This document shows, piece by piece, positions 37,013 to 46,058 of a stretch of 64,000 nucleotides of DNA (the first letter of the stretch is position 1; the number at the start of each line of letters is the position of its first letter). The position numbers were made by a program, and so were the translations under genes. This DNA is from Sphingomonas sp. IC-11 (GTDB taxonomy: Bacteria; Pseudomonadota; Alphaproteobacteria; Sphingomonadales; Sphingomonadaceae), in the NCBI RefSeq assembly GCF_021043365.1, contig NZ_JAJNDU010000001.1, forward strand, positions 1,636,164 to 1,700,163, read 5' to 3'. The notes below the pieces were generated by a model that was not told the origin of the DNA, did not search any database, and saw nothing but the letters and a program-made list of their open reading frames with translations.

Positions 37013-38431
37013 TCAGTAGCGGTAGTGGTCCGGCTTGAACGGGCCTTCGACCGGCACGCCAATGTAGCCGGCCTGCTTCGGCGTCAGTTTCGACAGTTGC
37101 ACGCCCAGCTTCTCAAGGTGAAGCGCCGCAACCTTTTCGTCGAGGTGCTTGGGCAGGACGTACACTTCGTTCTTGTAGTTCTCGCCCTTGGTCCACAGCT
37201 CGATCTGAGCGAGCGTCTGGTTGGTGAACGACGCGCTCATCACGAACGACGGATGGCCGGTGGCGCAGCCGAGGTTCACGAGGCGGCCCTTTGCCAGCAC
37301 GATGATCTGCTTGCCGTCCGGGAACTTCACCAGATCCGTGCCCGGCTTCACTTCGGTCCACTCGTAATTGTCGAGCGCGGCGATCTGGATCTCGCTGTCG
37401 AAGTGGCCGATGTTGCAGACGATCGACATGGGCTTCATCGCCTTCATGTGATCGGCGGTGATCACGTCGGCGTTGCCGGTCGCGGTGACGAAGATGTCGG
37501 CGCGCTTCACCGCCTCGTCCATCGTCACAACCTCGAAGCCCTCCATCGCCGCCTGCAGCGCGCAGATCGGGTCAATTTCGGTCACGAGCACGCGGGCGCC
37601 GCCGTTGCGAAGCGACTGGGCCGAGCCCTTGCCGACGTCACCGAAGCCGGCAACGCAGGCGACCTTGCCGGCGAGCATCACGTCGGTAGCGCGACGGATC
37701 GCGTCGACCAGGGACTCCTTGCAGCCGTAGAGGTTGTCGAACTTCGACTTGGTCACCGAGTCGTTGACGTTGATCGCGGGGAACGGCAGCTCGCCCTTCT
37801 TGGCGATCTCGTACAGGCGGTGGACGCCGGTGGTGGTCTCTTCGGACACGCCCTTCAGGTTTTTCACCGTCTCGGTCAGGTAGCCCGGCTTCTTGGCGAT
37901 GAACGCCTTCAGCGCGCGCTGGAATTCGACTTCCTCGGCATTCTCCGGCTCACCGAAGCTTTCGCCGCGCTCAAGCTTGGCACCCCACAGGGCAAACATG
38001 GTGGCGTCGCCGCCGTCGTCGAGGATGATGTTGGCGGTCTGGCCGGTGCCGTCATCCCAGTCGAAGATCGAGCCGACATAATCCCAGTAATCGGCGAGAC
38101 TCTCACCCTTCACAGCGAAGACCGGGATCCCCGCAGCGGCGATCGCGGCGGCGGCATGGTCCTGCGTCGAGAAGATGTTGCACGTTGCCCAGCGCACATC
38201 GGCGCCGAGAGCGACGAGCGTCTCGATCAGCACCGCGGTCTGGATCGTCATGTGCAGCGAGCCGGTGATGCGCGCGCCCTTCAGCGGCTGCGACGCGCCA
38301 TATTCCTCACGCAGCGCCATCAGGCCGGGCATTTCGGTCTCGGCAATGTTGATTTCAGCGCGGCCGAAATCGGCCAGGCCGATGTCCTTGATGACATAAT
38401 CAGTGGTGGGGCGATCGAGAACGGTGGCCAC
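37013..38431 (-). CDS. ahcY: Adenosylhomocysteinase
   Basis: AhcY hydrolyses S-adenosylhomocysteine to adenosine and homocysteine with a tightly bound NAD, relieving product inhibition of methyltransferases. The 472-residue protein has [16 protein letters not shown] near the N-terminus, the NAD-binding [13 protein letters not shown], and the diagnostic C-terminal PFKPDHYRY tail. The start is GTG at 38431 (MATVLDRPT), with GGAG eight bases ahead. A perfect 20-base palindrome sits 86-105 bases upstream and may be its operator. It is the only methyl-cycle gene visible, though a SAM-dependent methyltransferase is divergent. Confidence 0.97.
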   Translation of the reverse strand: MATVLDRPTTDYVIKDIGLADFGRAEINIAETEMPGLMALREEYGASQPLKGARITGSLHMTIQTAVLIETLVALGADVRWATCNIFSTQDHAAAAIAAAGIPVFAVKGESLADYWDYVGSIFDWDDGTGQTANIILDDGGDATMFALWGAKLERGESFGEPENAEEVEFQRALKAFIAKKPGYLTETVKNLKGVSEETTTGVHRLYEIAKKGELPFPAINVNDSVTKSKFDNLYGCKESLVDAIRRATDVMLAGKVACVAGFGDVGKGSAQSLRNGGARVLVTEIDPICALQAAMEGFEVVTMDEAVKRADIFVTATGNADVITADHMKAMKPMSIVCNIGHFDSEIQIAALDNYEWTEVKPGTDLVKFPDGKQIIVLAKGRLVNLGCATGHPSFVMSASFTNQTLAQIELWTKGENYKNEVYVLPKHLDEKVAALHLEKLGVQLSKLTPKQAGYIGVPVEGPFKPDHYRY

Positions 38432-38516
38432 AACGGGTCTCCAGGAAAGTGACGCCGACCAGGCATATCACCGGCCGACATAGCCGCCACATAATCGGGC
38501 GCATTGCCGAATACAA

Positions 38517-38536
38517 ATATAAAGATATCTTTATAT
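38517..38536. promoter_or_regulatory. 20-bp perfect palindrome upstream of ahcY
   Basis: ATATAAAGATATCTTTATAT reads the same on both strands. It is the most AT-rich stretch between ahcY and the divergent methyltransferase gene and sits 86-105 bases before the ahcY GTG. It has the look of an ArsR-family operator; the ArsR-type regulator SahR is known to control SAH recycling genes in proteobacteria, so a SahR site is the leading guess. Confidence 0.7.
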
Positions 38537-38730
38537 GTCGGCAGAGCGAGGTCGTGTGGACGCGCTCGCAGCCCATCTGGGTGATTGGCATAGCTCCTTT
38601 GAGCCGACCGGAGGCATAATCACGTCGCGGCGTAGCCATGCTCGATCGGCTGGGAAACGAACCCTCATGCCTTCAACGGCGCCCCAGAAGCTTCATCGCG
38701 CCGCCGCCTCACCATCCGTACCGTTTCCGC

Positions 38731-39672
38731 ATGCTAGTCTCACTTGAAGAAGTCGAACCGCTGCTACGTTCCCCTGTTACGGGTGGACGCCTGAAGCGCT
38801 GCGAAGCCTCGCTGGTGGACGAGGCGGATACGTCCAGTCGCTTCGCCTTCGTCGGTCACGCGCCGGTGCTCGTCGACTTCGATCGCTCCATATTCTCACC
38901 GGGCGATCTACTTGATGGCCAGGCCGTGAGTCAGGTGGCCCGCCCCCGATTCAGCGGGCTGCGTTCGCGATTGAAACGCCTCCTCTCGCCTCCCAAAAGA
39001 GTGACGAGCGAGAATGTCGACGAGTTCATTCGCCTGCTCCTGAGGGACAATGACAACCCGGTGGTACTCGTCGTCGGCGGCGGCACCGTGGGCCAGGGAA
39101 TGGCCCCGCTCTACGAACACCCCAATATCCGCGTGCTGGCGCTCGACGTTTACGCTTCTCCATTGGCGCAACTGGTCGCCGACGCACACCAGATCCCGTT
39201 GGCAGACGCCAGCGTTGATGGCGTGGTTGTGCAAGCCGTCCTCGAACACGTGCTGGAGCCGCAGGTGGTTGTGGATGAGATTTGGCGGGTCCTGCGACCC
39301 GGCGGCATCGCCTATGCCGAAACACCGTTTCTTCAGCACGTTCATGAAGGCGCGTACGACTTCCTGCGCTTCACGGCGAGCGGTCACCGTTGGCTGTTCA
39401 GGCGGTTTGAGGCGATCCGAACTGGGGTTTGCGGCGGTGCCGGCACGCAAATGCTTTGGTCGATCGATTATTTCGTCCGCGGGCTGTTTCGCTCCGTAGC
39501 CGCGGGCAAGGCGGCCAAGCTTTCCTTCTTCTGGCTGGCGCTGCTCGACCCCTTGGTACCTGCCGCCTATGCCAATGACGCCGCCAGCGGATTTTACCTG
39601 ATGGGCCGCAAAAGCGAAACCAGTCTGAAGCCGCGCGAGATGGCCTCTGCCTATCGCGGTGCGCAGGCCTGA
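38731..39672 (+). CDS. Class I SAM-dependent methyltransferase
   Basis: The 313-residue protein begins with a Trm112-like segment (VEPLLRSPVTGGRLKRCEASLV) and then a Rossmann methyltransferase domain: VVLVVGGGTVGQGM (SAM motif I), VLALDVYASPL, and ADASVDGVVVQAVLEHVLEPQVVVDEIWRVLRPGGIAYAETPF, which is the methyltransferase_11 pattern. The acceptor is unknown; similar proteins act in cell-surface polysaccharide or lipid modification. The ATG at 38731 was chosen because the earlier in-frame part (38638) reads as proline/arginine-rich noise. Confidence 0.82.
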   Translation: MLVSLEEVEPLLRSPVTGGRLKRCEASLVDEADTSSRFAFVGHAPVLVDFDRSIFSPGDLLDGQAVSQVARPRFSGLRSRLKRLLSPPKRVTSENVDEFIRLLLRDNDNPVVLVVGGGTVGQGMAPLYEHPNIRVLALDVYASPLAQLVADAHQIPLADASVDGVVVQAVLEHVLEPQVVVDEIWRVLRPGGIAYAETPFLQHVHEGAYDFLRFTASGHRWLFRRFEAIRTGVCGGAGTQMLWSIDYFVRGLFRSVAAGKAAKLSFFWLALLDPLVPAAYANDAASGFYLMGRKSETSLKPREMASAYRGAQA

Positions 39673-39711
39673 GCCGACCCGCTTCGCCCCATCAGGCAGC
39701 CGCCGGCATTT

Positions 39712-40272
39712 TCAGGCGTGGCCGCTTTCGTTACCAAGAAGCCGGGGATCGATACCGGCAGCGTTGAACCCACGAGCCCATCGCTCAGTGATCTGGGTGT
39801 CGAAGAGCATGCCGTCGTCGTCATCCACGTTCAGCCAGCCGTGCCGGGTCATTTCGCCGTCAAGCTGCCCCGCACCCCAGCCGGCATAGCCCAGGGCGAC
39901 CAGCCATCGCGTCGGCCCTTTACCCGATGCGATCGCCCGCAAGGCATCGAGCGTGCCCGAGAGCGCCCATTTACCCGCAACGTCGATCGTGTCCTGCCCG
40001 CTCCAGTCACGCGAATGAAGAACGAAACCGCGCCGGGTCTCGACCGGGCCGCCGAAGTGAATGGGGGCATTCGGCGTGTCTCCCGGATCGATGTCGACCT
40101 GTTCAAACACGTCATGCAACCCAAGGCCGCCGATCTGAGCACCAATGCCGATGCCAATCGCGCCCTTCGTGTCATGCGCACACACCGCGATCACCGCTTG
40201 CTGAAATCGCGGGTCGCCGATCCCCGGCATCGCAAGGAGGAACTGGCCGGTAAGAAAGGTCGCTGTCTCCAT
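39712..40272 (-). CDS. YqgE/AlgH family protein
   Basis: The 186-residue protein has the full YqgE/AlgH pattern: FLTGQFLLAMPGIGDPRFQQAVIAVCAH at the start, NAPIHFGGPVETRRGFVLHS in the middle and LVALGYAGWGAGQLDGEMTRHGWLNV later. The family (originally linked to alginate regulation in Pseudomonas) has no settled biochemical role. Divergent from the peroxiredoxin gene; no partner gene such as the Holliday-junction resolvase YqgF lies next to it here. Confidence 0.94.
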   Translation of the reverse strand: METATFLTGQFLLAMPGIGDPRFQQAVIAVCAHDTKGAIGIGIGAQIGGLGLHDVFEQVDIDPGDTPNAPIHFGGPVETRRGFVLHSRDWSGQDTIDVAGKWALSGTLDALRAIASGKGPTRWLVALGYAGWGAGQLDGEMTRHGWLNVDDDDGMLFDTQITERWARGFNAAGIDPRLLGNESGHA

Positions 40273-40375
40273 GGAGTTACTCTAAGCCGAGCCGCAGCGG
40301 ATCGTCACGCTTGAAAAGCAGTCTTCTGATTGCGAGGAAAGATCGACCGCAACCAGCGGCTGCAGGAGATACCGA

Positions 40376-40855
40376 ATGACGATCAACGTCGGCGACAAGC
40401 TGCCTAGCGCGACCCTTGTGAAGGCAACCGAAAACGGGCCGGAGGCAGTAAACTCCGCGGATTACTTCGCTGGCCGCCGGGTTGCGTTGTTCGCAGTGCC
40501 CGGCGCCTTCACGCCGACCTGCTCAGCCAAGCACCTGCCAGGATTCATCGAAAAGGCCGCCGATCTGAAGGCGAAGGGGATTGATGAGATCGCATGCACC
40601 TCGGTGAACGATCCCTTTGTGCTCGGCGCTTGGTCGAAATCGGCCGGCGCGGCAGATGTGACAATGCTGGCGGACGGCAATGGGGATTTCGCGGAGGCGC
40701 TCGGCCTTTCCATGGATGGCACCAAATTTGGTATGGGCAAGCGCAGCCAGCGGTACGCGATGGTAATCAACGACGGCGTCGTCGAGCAGCTTCACGTAGA
40801 GGCGCCGGGCGAGTTCAAGGTCAGCTCTGCAGATCACCTGCTCGGCAACCTCTGA
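40376..40855 (+). CDS. Peroxiredoxin (Prx5/AhpE-like hybrid type)
   Basis: The 159-residue protein has the peroxiredoxin-5 motif PGAFTPTCS with peroxidatic Cys49; Cys74 in EIACTSVNDPF is typical of the same subfamily. It reduces H2O2 and organic peroxides using glutathione/glutaredoxin or thioredoxin. It is cytoplasmic. The ATG has AGGAG about ten bases ahead. A DUF883-like small gene follows after 45 bases and may be co-transcribed, which would fit a stress function. Confidence 0.94.
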   Translation: MTINVGDKLPSATLVKATENGPEAVNSADYFAGRRVALFAVPGAFTPTCSAKHLPGFIEKAADLKAKGIDEIACTSVNDPFVLGAWSKSAGAADVTMLADGNGDFAEALGLSMDGTKFGMGKRSQRYAMVINDGVVEQLHVEAPGEFKVSSADHLLGNL

Positions 40856-40900
40856 TCCTGGCAAGCGTTGGTCGGCCTATCTTCGGAAAGGAGGATCGGC

Positions 40901-41152
40901 ATGACCAACGCAACCCACACCAATGCGGGCCAGAAGGGCTCAGCCACTCTGGCGGAGCGGGCTCGTGACGCCGCCGGCGGCGCGCAGGCTCGAGTGACGT
41001 CGGCCACGACTGCCACGATGGATGCGGCAAAAGGGCATCCCTATGCGGCCGCCGGAATCATCGCGGGCGTTGCCGCCGCTGTCGGCGGTGCCGCCTATGC
41101 GGCAACCCGGCGCGGTCAGCCCGGTACGGGCAAGGGCAAGACAAAGCACTAA
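40901..41152 (+). CDS. Small glycine-zipper membrane protein, DUF883-like
   Basis: The 83-residue product has a Thr/Ala/Lys-rich helical N-terminus (LAERARDAAGGAQARVTSATTATMDAA) and a C-terminal glycine-zipper membrane helix HPYAAAGIIAGVAAAVGGAAYAATR, then a basic tail. This is the architecture of ElaB/YqjD-type DUF883 proteins, which tie ribosomes to the membrane in stationary phase in E. coli; membership is my inference. A perfect AAGGAGG ribosome site lies nine bases before the ATG, so it should be highly expressed. Confidence 0.8.
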   Translation: MTNATHTNAGQKGSATLAERARDAAGGAQARVTSATTATMDAAKGHPYAAAGIIAGVAAAVGGAAYAATRRGQPGTGKGKTKH

Positions 41153-41226
41153 GTTCAAGGCGCCGCTCCGAACAACGGGCGGAGCGGCGTCTTGCCAGTG
41201 TCACCGACGCGGCGTAACCATCCGCG

Positions 41227-42657
41227 ATGACTGCTCAAGAGATCGTTGCCGAACTAGACCGGCTCTACACCGACGCTGTTGCCCGCCTACAAGCTGCGCT
41301 GAACCTTTATTTAACCGAAGGTGTCGCGCCCTCGACTGAGGCCCGCCGCAACGGTTCATTTGCTTATCCGGAAATCCGCCTCCGGTTCACTGGCGGTATC
41401 GATCGCCCCACGCCGCTCCGCTCATTCGGCCGGCTGGTGACTCCCGGTGAATACCGCATCTCCGTCACCAAGCCTGGGCTGTTTGCCGAGTATCTCATCG
41501 AGCAGCTAACCCTGCTGATGGAGGATTATGACGTAACGGTGGAGGCGGCCCCTGGCGCAACGGAAATCCCCTTCCCCTATGTGCTCGATGCCGGTCACGC
41601 ACTGAGCCTGGATGAAGTGTCGGCCGCTGAATTGGCGCGCCACTTTCCGGCGACAGAGCTCGCGCACATCGGCGACGAAATCGCCGATGGACTGTGGGCC
41701 TCCATAGATGGCACCCGCCCCCTCGCCCTCTTTGACGCGCTTCGTACCGATTTCAGCCTTGCCCGACTGCGGCACTACACCGGCACCGCGCCGGAACACG
41801 TCCAGCGTTATGTGCTCTTCACGAACTATCATCGCTATGTCGATGAATTCGTCAGGTGGGCCACGGCACAGGTGGGCGGCGACAGTCGCTTCACCGCGCT
41901 TGCGGGTCCGGGTGGTGTGATGTTCCGGCCGGGGGATGATCCCGCCGTGCTGGACGACACGGCGTGGCGCCGGCTCCAGATGCCGGCCTATCACCTGATG
42001 GCGCCTGATCGCGCCGGCATCACGCTGGTCAACATCGGCGTGGGCCCTTCCAACGCAAAGACGATCACCGATCACTTGGCCGTGACTCGGCCGGACGCGT
42101 GGATGATGATCGGCCATTGCGGCGGATTGCGCCCCTCACAGCGGATTGGCGACTATGTGCTGGCGCACGCCTATCTGCGCGATGATCACGTGCTCGATGA
42201 CATGCTCCCGCCGGAGATCCCGGTACCGGCCATCGCTGAGGTCCAGCAAGCCCTGGCTCGCGCCGCGGAGACCGTCTCCGGCCAGTCCGGGGAGGAACTG
42301 AAGCGCCGCCTGCGCACGGGGACGATCGTGACCACCGACGATCGAAATTGGGAATTACGCTACAGCCGGTCCGCGCTTCGCTTCTCGTTGAGCCGCGCTG
42401 TCGGCATCGACATGGAGTCGGCGACGATTGCCGCGCAGGGTTTCCGTTTCCGAGTCCCTTATGGCACGCTGCTTTGCGTATCGGACAAGCCGCTCCACGG
42501 CGAGTTGAAGCTGCCGGGGCAGGCAAATCGCTTTTACGAGCGCGCGATCTCCGAACACATGCGGATCGGGATCGAAACCTGTGAGGAGCTGCGCCGCGAG
42601 GGGCAGAAGCTTCACAGCCGCAAGCTGCGGGCCTTCAACGAGCCGCCCTTCCGCTGA
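41227..42657 (+). CDS. amn: AMP nucleosidase
   Basis: Amn splits AMP into adenine and ribose 5-phosphate and so tunes adenylate pools. The 476-residue protein matches full-length Amn: an N-terminal regulatory domain (LYTDAVARLQAALNLYL; RNGSFAYPEIRLRFTG) and a C-terminal nucleoside-phosphorylase-like domain with NIGVGPSNAKTITDHLAVTRPDAWMMIGHCGGLR and IDMESATIAAQGFRFRVPYGTLLCVSDKPLHGE. It follows the small DUF883-like gene after 75 bases on the same strand. Confidence 0.95.
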   Translation: MTAQEIVAELDRLYTDAVARLQAALNLYLTEGVAPSTEARRNGSFAYPEIRLRFTGGIDRPTPLRSFGRLVTPGEYRISVTKPGLFAEYLIEQLTLLMEDYDVTVEAAPGATEIPFPYVLDAGHALSLDEVSAAELARHFPATELAHIGDEIADGLWASIDGTRPLALFDALRTDFSLARLRHYTGTAPEHVQRYVLFTNYHRYVDEFVRWATAQVGGDSRFTALAGPGGVMFRPGDDPAVLDDTAWRRLQMPAYHLMAPDRAGITLVNIGVGPSNAKTITDHLAVTRPDAWMMIGHCGGLRPSQRIGDYVLAHAYLRDDHVLDDMLPPEIPVPAIAEVQQALARAAETVSGQSGEELKRRLRTGTIVTTDDRNWELRYSRSALRFSLSRAVGIDMESATIAAQGFRFRVPYGTLLCVSDKPLHGELKLPGQANRFYERAISEHMRIGIETCEELRREGQKLHSRKLRAFNEPPFR

Positions 42658-42733
42658 GCTACGTTCCACCGAGGAAACGATTCAGCGAGTCACTGCGTTA
42701 CGCTCCCCATTCAGGCAGAAAGGGGAGCTGACT

Positions 42734-43297
42734 ATGGCCGACAACGAAGAAACGCCGCCCGCTGCGCCCAAGCCGCCCGCTCGTCGGGCTCCGCGCAAAA
42801 GCACGGCGTCGAAGTCGGCCCCGGACAAGCCCGCAAGCAAGCCGCGGCGCAAGCCAGCCGCGGCGAAGAGCGAGAGCGCTGCGGAGCCGGCAACCGTCAG
42901 AAAGCCGCCGGCGCCTCCCAAGCCGCGTTCGACAAAACGGGCGACCCCGCCCCCCAAGCGCCCGGCGAAACCCAAGGCAGAAGCGCCGCCCGAGTCCGAA
43001 AAGACGCCCGTCTGGAAGAGCAAGGCGGCGCTCGCCGGCGGCTTGGCGGCCGTAGGTGCAGCCGCAACCGCGGCCTTGCTGTCGCTGCGCGGTTCCACGC
43101 CGAAGAAGAATGCTGACCAGAAGCCGGACGGAAAGCCCGAAGAGGCCGCTGGGGAAGGCACCTCCTCACCCCCCAAGTCAGCAGACGACAAGTCACATGC
43201 GCACATGCCGGACGGGCAGGACGCGACTGACTCGTTCGAGGCGGGCATCGCGGACGAGAACATCATCCCTGATGAGGTCCCGAACCAGCCAAAATAA
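42734..43297 (+). CDS. Basic Pro/Ala/Lys-rich protein with one membrane helix
   Basis: The 187-residue protein has an 85-residue N-terminal half built of Pro, Ala, Lys and Arg repeats like those of histone-H1-type proteins (many KPP, RKP and KPK steps), then one hydrophobic Ala/Gly helix (AALAGGLAAVGAAATAALLSL, about 98-118), then an acidic Ser/Asp/Glu-rich tail. So it is a single-pass membrane protein with a strongly basic, disordered half that could bind nucleic acid or cell-wall polymer. No family recognised. The ATG has AAAGGGGAG about seven bases ahead. It lies 76 bases after amn. Confidence 0.8.
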   Translation: MADNEETPPAAPKPPARRAPRKSTASKSAPDKPASKPRRKPAAAKSESAAEPATVRKPPAPPKPRSTKRATPPPKRPAKPKAEAPPESEKTPVWKSKAALAGGLAAVGAAATAALLSLRGSTPKKNADQKPDGKPEEAAGEGTSSPPKSADDKSHAHMPDGQDATDSFEAGIADENIIPDEVPNQPK

Positions 43298-43362
43298 GGG
43301 TTTGCGGGCCGCAGCCGGCGAGCAGCGGCCCTATGCCCCACGTTCCACGACAGTCACCGTCA

Positions 43363-43393
43363 GGCACCGCTACGCATAAGCCGTAGCGGTGCC
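43363..43393. terminator. 12-bp hairpin between convergent genes
   Basis: GGCACCGCTACG at 43363-43374 pairs perfectly with CGTAGCGGTGCC at 43382-43393, loop CATAAGC. It separates the basic membrane protein gene from the M2 peptidase gene. There is no T-run on either side. Confidence 0.55.
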
Positions 43394-43406
43394 CGACTTC
43401 TGATTG

Positions 43407-45242
43407 TTACCAGCCGCTCGGCTTGCCCTTGTTCTGCTGATCCAGCCACTTCTTCAGCGGGGCGAAGTACGCGACCATCGATTTGCCCGACATTTCCCGC
43501 GTGCCCGTGAACGCCTGCAGCGCATCGGGCCAGGGCTTGGACTGACCCATCTTCAGCATAGCGTCCAGCTTCGCTCCCACTTCCTTGTTGCCGTAGAACG
43601 AGCATCGATGGAGCGGCCCCTTCCAGCCAACCTGACGGCAGGCAGCTTCATAGAACTGGAACTGCAGCAAGCGCGCGAGGAAGTAGCGGGTGTAGGGAAC
43701 CGCCGCGGGTACGTGATACTTCGCACCAGGGTCGAACTTGGTCTCGTCGCGTGCAACGGGTGGCACGATGCCCTGATATTGCAGCCGCAGCTTGTCCCAG
43801 CCCGCCTGCATCTGTCCTTCCGGGATTTCCCCCGAGAACACCTGCCAGCGCCACTTGTCGACCAGCAATCCGAACGGCAGGAACGCCACCTTGTCCATCG
43901 CCTGACGCAGCAGCAGGCCGATATCCTTGTCTGCGGATGGCACCTTGGCCGGATCAAGTAGATTGATCTTCACCAGATAGTCCGGCGTGATCGACAGCGC
44001 GACGAAGTCGCCGATCGCTTCGTGGAAACCATCGTTTGCACCGCTCCTGTAAAGTAGCGGCTGCTGGTTGTACGCCCGCTGATAGTAATTGTGGCCGAGT
44101 TCGTGATGGATCGTGACGAAGTCGTCAGAATTCACCTTCGTGCACATCTTGATGCGCAGATCATCGACGTTGTCGACGTTCCAGGCGCTGGCATGGCAGA
44201 TGACCTCGCGATCCTGTGGCTTCACAATCTGCGACCGCTGCCAGAACGTTTCCGGAAGAGGTGCAAAGCCCAGCGAAGAATAGAAGCCCTCGCCGGTCTT
44301 CACCATCTTCACCGGATCATATTGCTTGGCCTTCAGCAGATCGCCGATGTCATAGCCCAGGTCACCCGCGCCGGCCGGAGCCACGACGTCATAGATGTTG
44401 CCCCATTCCTGGGCCCACATATTGCCAAGCAGATCCGCGCGGATCGGGCCCGTCTTGGGCTGCACGGCGTCGCCGTACTTCTCGTTCAGCTTCCAGCGAA
44501 CATAGGTGTGCAGCGACTTGTACAGCGGCTCCACCTCGTTCCACAGCTTGTCCGTCAGTGCCGCGAACTGGTCCGGTCCCATATCGTAGCCGGAACGCCA
44601 CAGCGCGCCCGTGTCCTTGAACCCCAGGCCCGTCGCACCTTCATTGGCAAGCTTGGTCATCGCGGCATAATCCTGCCGCATCGGCGCGCCGACATTGTCG
44701 TGCCAGCTTACCCACATCTCCTTCAGCTTCTCAGGATCCCGCGAGTCGCCCATCGCCGCTTCGATGTCGGATCCATTGATCGGCTTCCCATCAAGCGTTC
44801 CCCGCCCCTTGCCATAGCTGGACGACATGCGCGTGTTCAGGGTCGATAGCTCTTCGGCCGCGCCCGGCCGGTTCGGCGCTGGAAGCGTTACCCCGCCGGC
44901 CATGATGTAGAGCTTGCGCGCCGTATCGGCGGAGAGGCCCCGCACGTTGCGGTACTTTGCAGCCTCGGTGGCAAGCTGCACCTGCCGTTCCGTGAACCGC
45001 CCGCCAGCTTTCGCGGCGAGCGCGTCCGTGTCGTCGGTGATGTACGTGGCGTTCACCCAGGAGATCTGAGCGAGTTCCACGCTGGTACCGGCAAGCTCCT
45101 TTTCCGCGGCAGCGACAAAGGCATCGGCCTGCGCTGCAGTGGGCGCAGCCCGCGTGGCAGCAGGAGCAGCCTGCTGGGCCAAGGCGGGTTGCACCGCAAG
45201 CGCTACCGCCAGGGCGGCAAGCGAAACGATCTGACGATTCAT
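43407..45242 (-). CDS. M2-family metallopeptidase (ACE-like dipeptidyl carboxypeptidase)
   Basis: M2 peptidases are the bacterial relatives of angiotensin-converting enzyme and remove C-terminal dipeptides. The 611-residue protein has a signal peptide (RQIVSLAALAVALAVQPALAQQ) and is periplasmic. The zinc motif HHELGH lies in VTIHHELGHNYYQ, and the third ligand Glu in GANDGFHEAIGDFV about 25 residues on. Other family segments are PDALQAFTGTREMSGKSMVAYFAPL at the C-terminus. Length fits single-domain bacterial ACE. Monocistronic or first in a series with the hydrolase and GFA genes upstream on the same strand. Confidence 0.95.
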   Translation of the reverse strand: MNRQIVSLAALAVALAVQPALAQQAAPAATRAAPTAAQADAFVAAAEKELAGTSVELAQISWVNATYITDDTDALAAKAGGRFTERQVQLATEAAKYRNVRGLSADTARKLYIMAGGVTLPAPNRPGAAEELSTLNTRMSSSYGKGRGTLDGKPINGSDIEAAMGDSRDPEKLKEMWVSWHDNVGAPMRQDYAAMTKLANEGATGLGFKDTGALWRSGYDMGPDQFAALTDKLWNEVEPLYKSLHTYVRWKLNEKYGDAVQPKTGPIRADLLGNMWAQEWGNIYDVVAPAGAGDLGYDIGDLLKAKQYDPVKMVKTGEGFYSSLGFAPLPETFWQRSQIVKPQDREVICHASAWNVDNVDDLRIKMCTKVNSDDFVTIHHELGHNYYQRAYNQQPLLYRSGANDGFHEAIGDFVALSITPDYLVKINLLDPAKVPSADKDIGLLLRQAMDKVAFLPFGLLVDKWRWQVFSGEIPEGQMQAGWDKLRLQYQGIVPPVARDETKFDPGAKYHVPAAVPYTRYFLARLLQFQFYEAACRQVGWKGPLHRCSFYGNKEVGAKLDAMLKMGQSKPWPDALQAFTGTREMSGKSMVAYFAPLKKWLDQQNKGKPSGW

Positions 45243-45296
45243 GGTGAGTCCTGATGTGTCGTTATGTTGTCACACTGAGCGCAGCGGACGAGCGGG

Positions 45297-46058
45297 TCAA
45301 CCCGCGAGAAAATCTGCAATCGCCTGGCCAAGCTCAGCTTTTGTCACCGAACTCATATGGTTGCCCGGCACTTCCACCAGACGGGCATTGGGCAACGCGC
45401 CTGCGAGGGCTGCCGCAGAGCCATTGTCGTCATCTTCCCGGCCATTCACCACTAGAGTCGGCTGGTCAAAGCCTTCTACGGCGCTCAACGGGGTCGAAAC
45501 AAACGTATCCAGGACGCCGAGCAACGCCACCGGATCACCTCCGGTAGTCTTCAGGAACGCCTCTGCCATCCAAGCCGGGCTTCCTCGTTCATGCGAGCCC
45601 AGGTTGGTAAGGATATGCCGGAAGTGGCTCTGCCGCCTTTCCGAATTGGTGAGCCCCTCAAGCCCCATGCCGGAAAAAACGATCCGCTGCGGCGTCGCGC
45701 CGGTCGCCAGCATCCGGGCCGTCGTTCGCGCGCCGAGCGAGTATCCGCCAAGATCGTAATCGGACAGGCCGAGGTGCGCGATCAAGGCATGACCGTCCTT
45801 TGCAAGCGCGTCGGGTGGGTAAGCCGCGGCGTCATGCGGCTTATCACTCTCCCCATGCGCACGCAGGTCAGGCATGATCACCCGGCGCCCCTTTCCCGCA
45901 ATTGCCTCCGCATGACCGTAGCGGATCCAATTCGTGTTCGCGTCCGAGAAATAGCCGTGGAGCAGGAGAACAGGTCGCCCCTGCCCCATCTCATGCCACG
46001 CCAGCCTCGTTCCATCGAAGCTGGCAAAATGATGCGTCTCAATCGGGAGTTTTGCCAC
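45297..46058 (-). CDS. Alpha/beta fold hydrolase
   Basis: The 253-residue protein has the oxyanion HGYFSDANTNW, the nucleophile elbow GYSLG (Ser about 107), an acid in LVVNGREDDDNGS and the catalytic His in PGNHMSSV. It belongs to the large alpha/beta-hydrolase_1 group; substrate is unknown. Its start overlaps the end of the upstream GFA gene by 20 bases, so the two are coupled. Confidence 0.88.
   Translation of the reverse strand: MAKLPIETHHFASFDGTRLAWHEMGQGRPVLLLHGYFSDANTNWIRYGHAEAIAGKGRRVIMPDLRAHGESDKPHDAAAYPPDALAKDGHALIAHLGLSDYDLGGYSLGARTTARMLATGATPQRIVFSGMGLEGLTNSERRQSHFRHILTNLGSHERGSPAWMAEAFLKTTGGDPVALLGVLDTFVSTPLSAVEGFDQPTLVVNGREDDDNGSAAALAGALPNARLVEVPGNHMSSVTKAELGQAIADFLAG

Noticed and set aside
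38535..38747. Small plus-strand frame starting inside the ahcY palindrome
   Set aside because: No ribosome site, low-complexity translation and overlap with the methyltransferase start; the palindrome is better explained as an operator.
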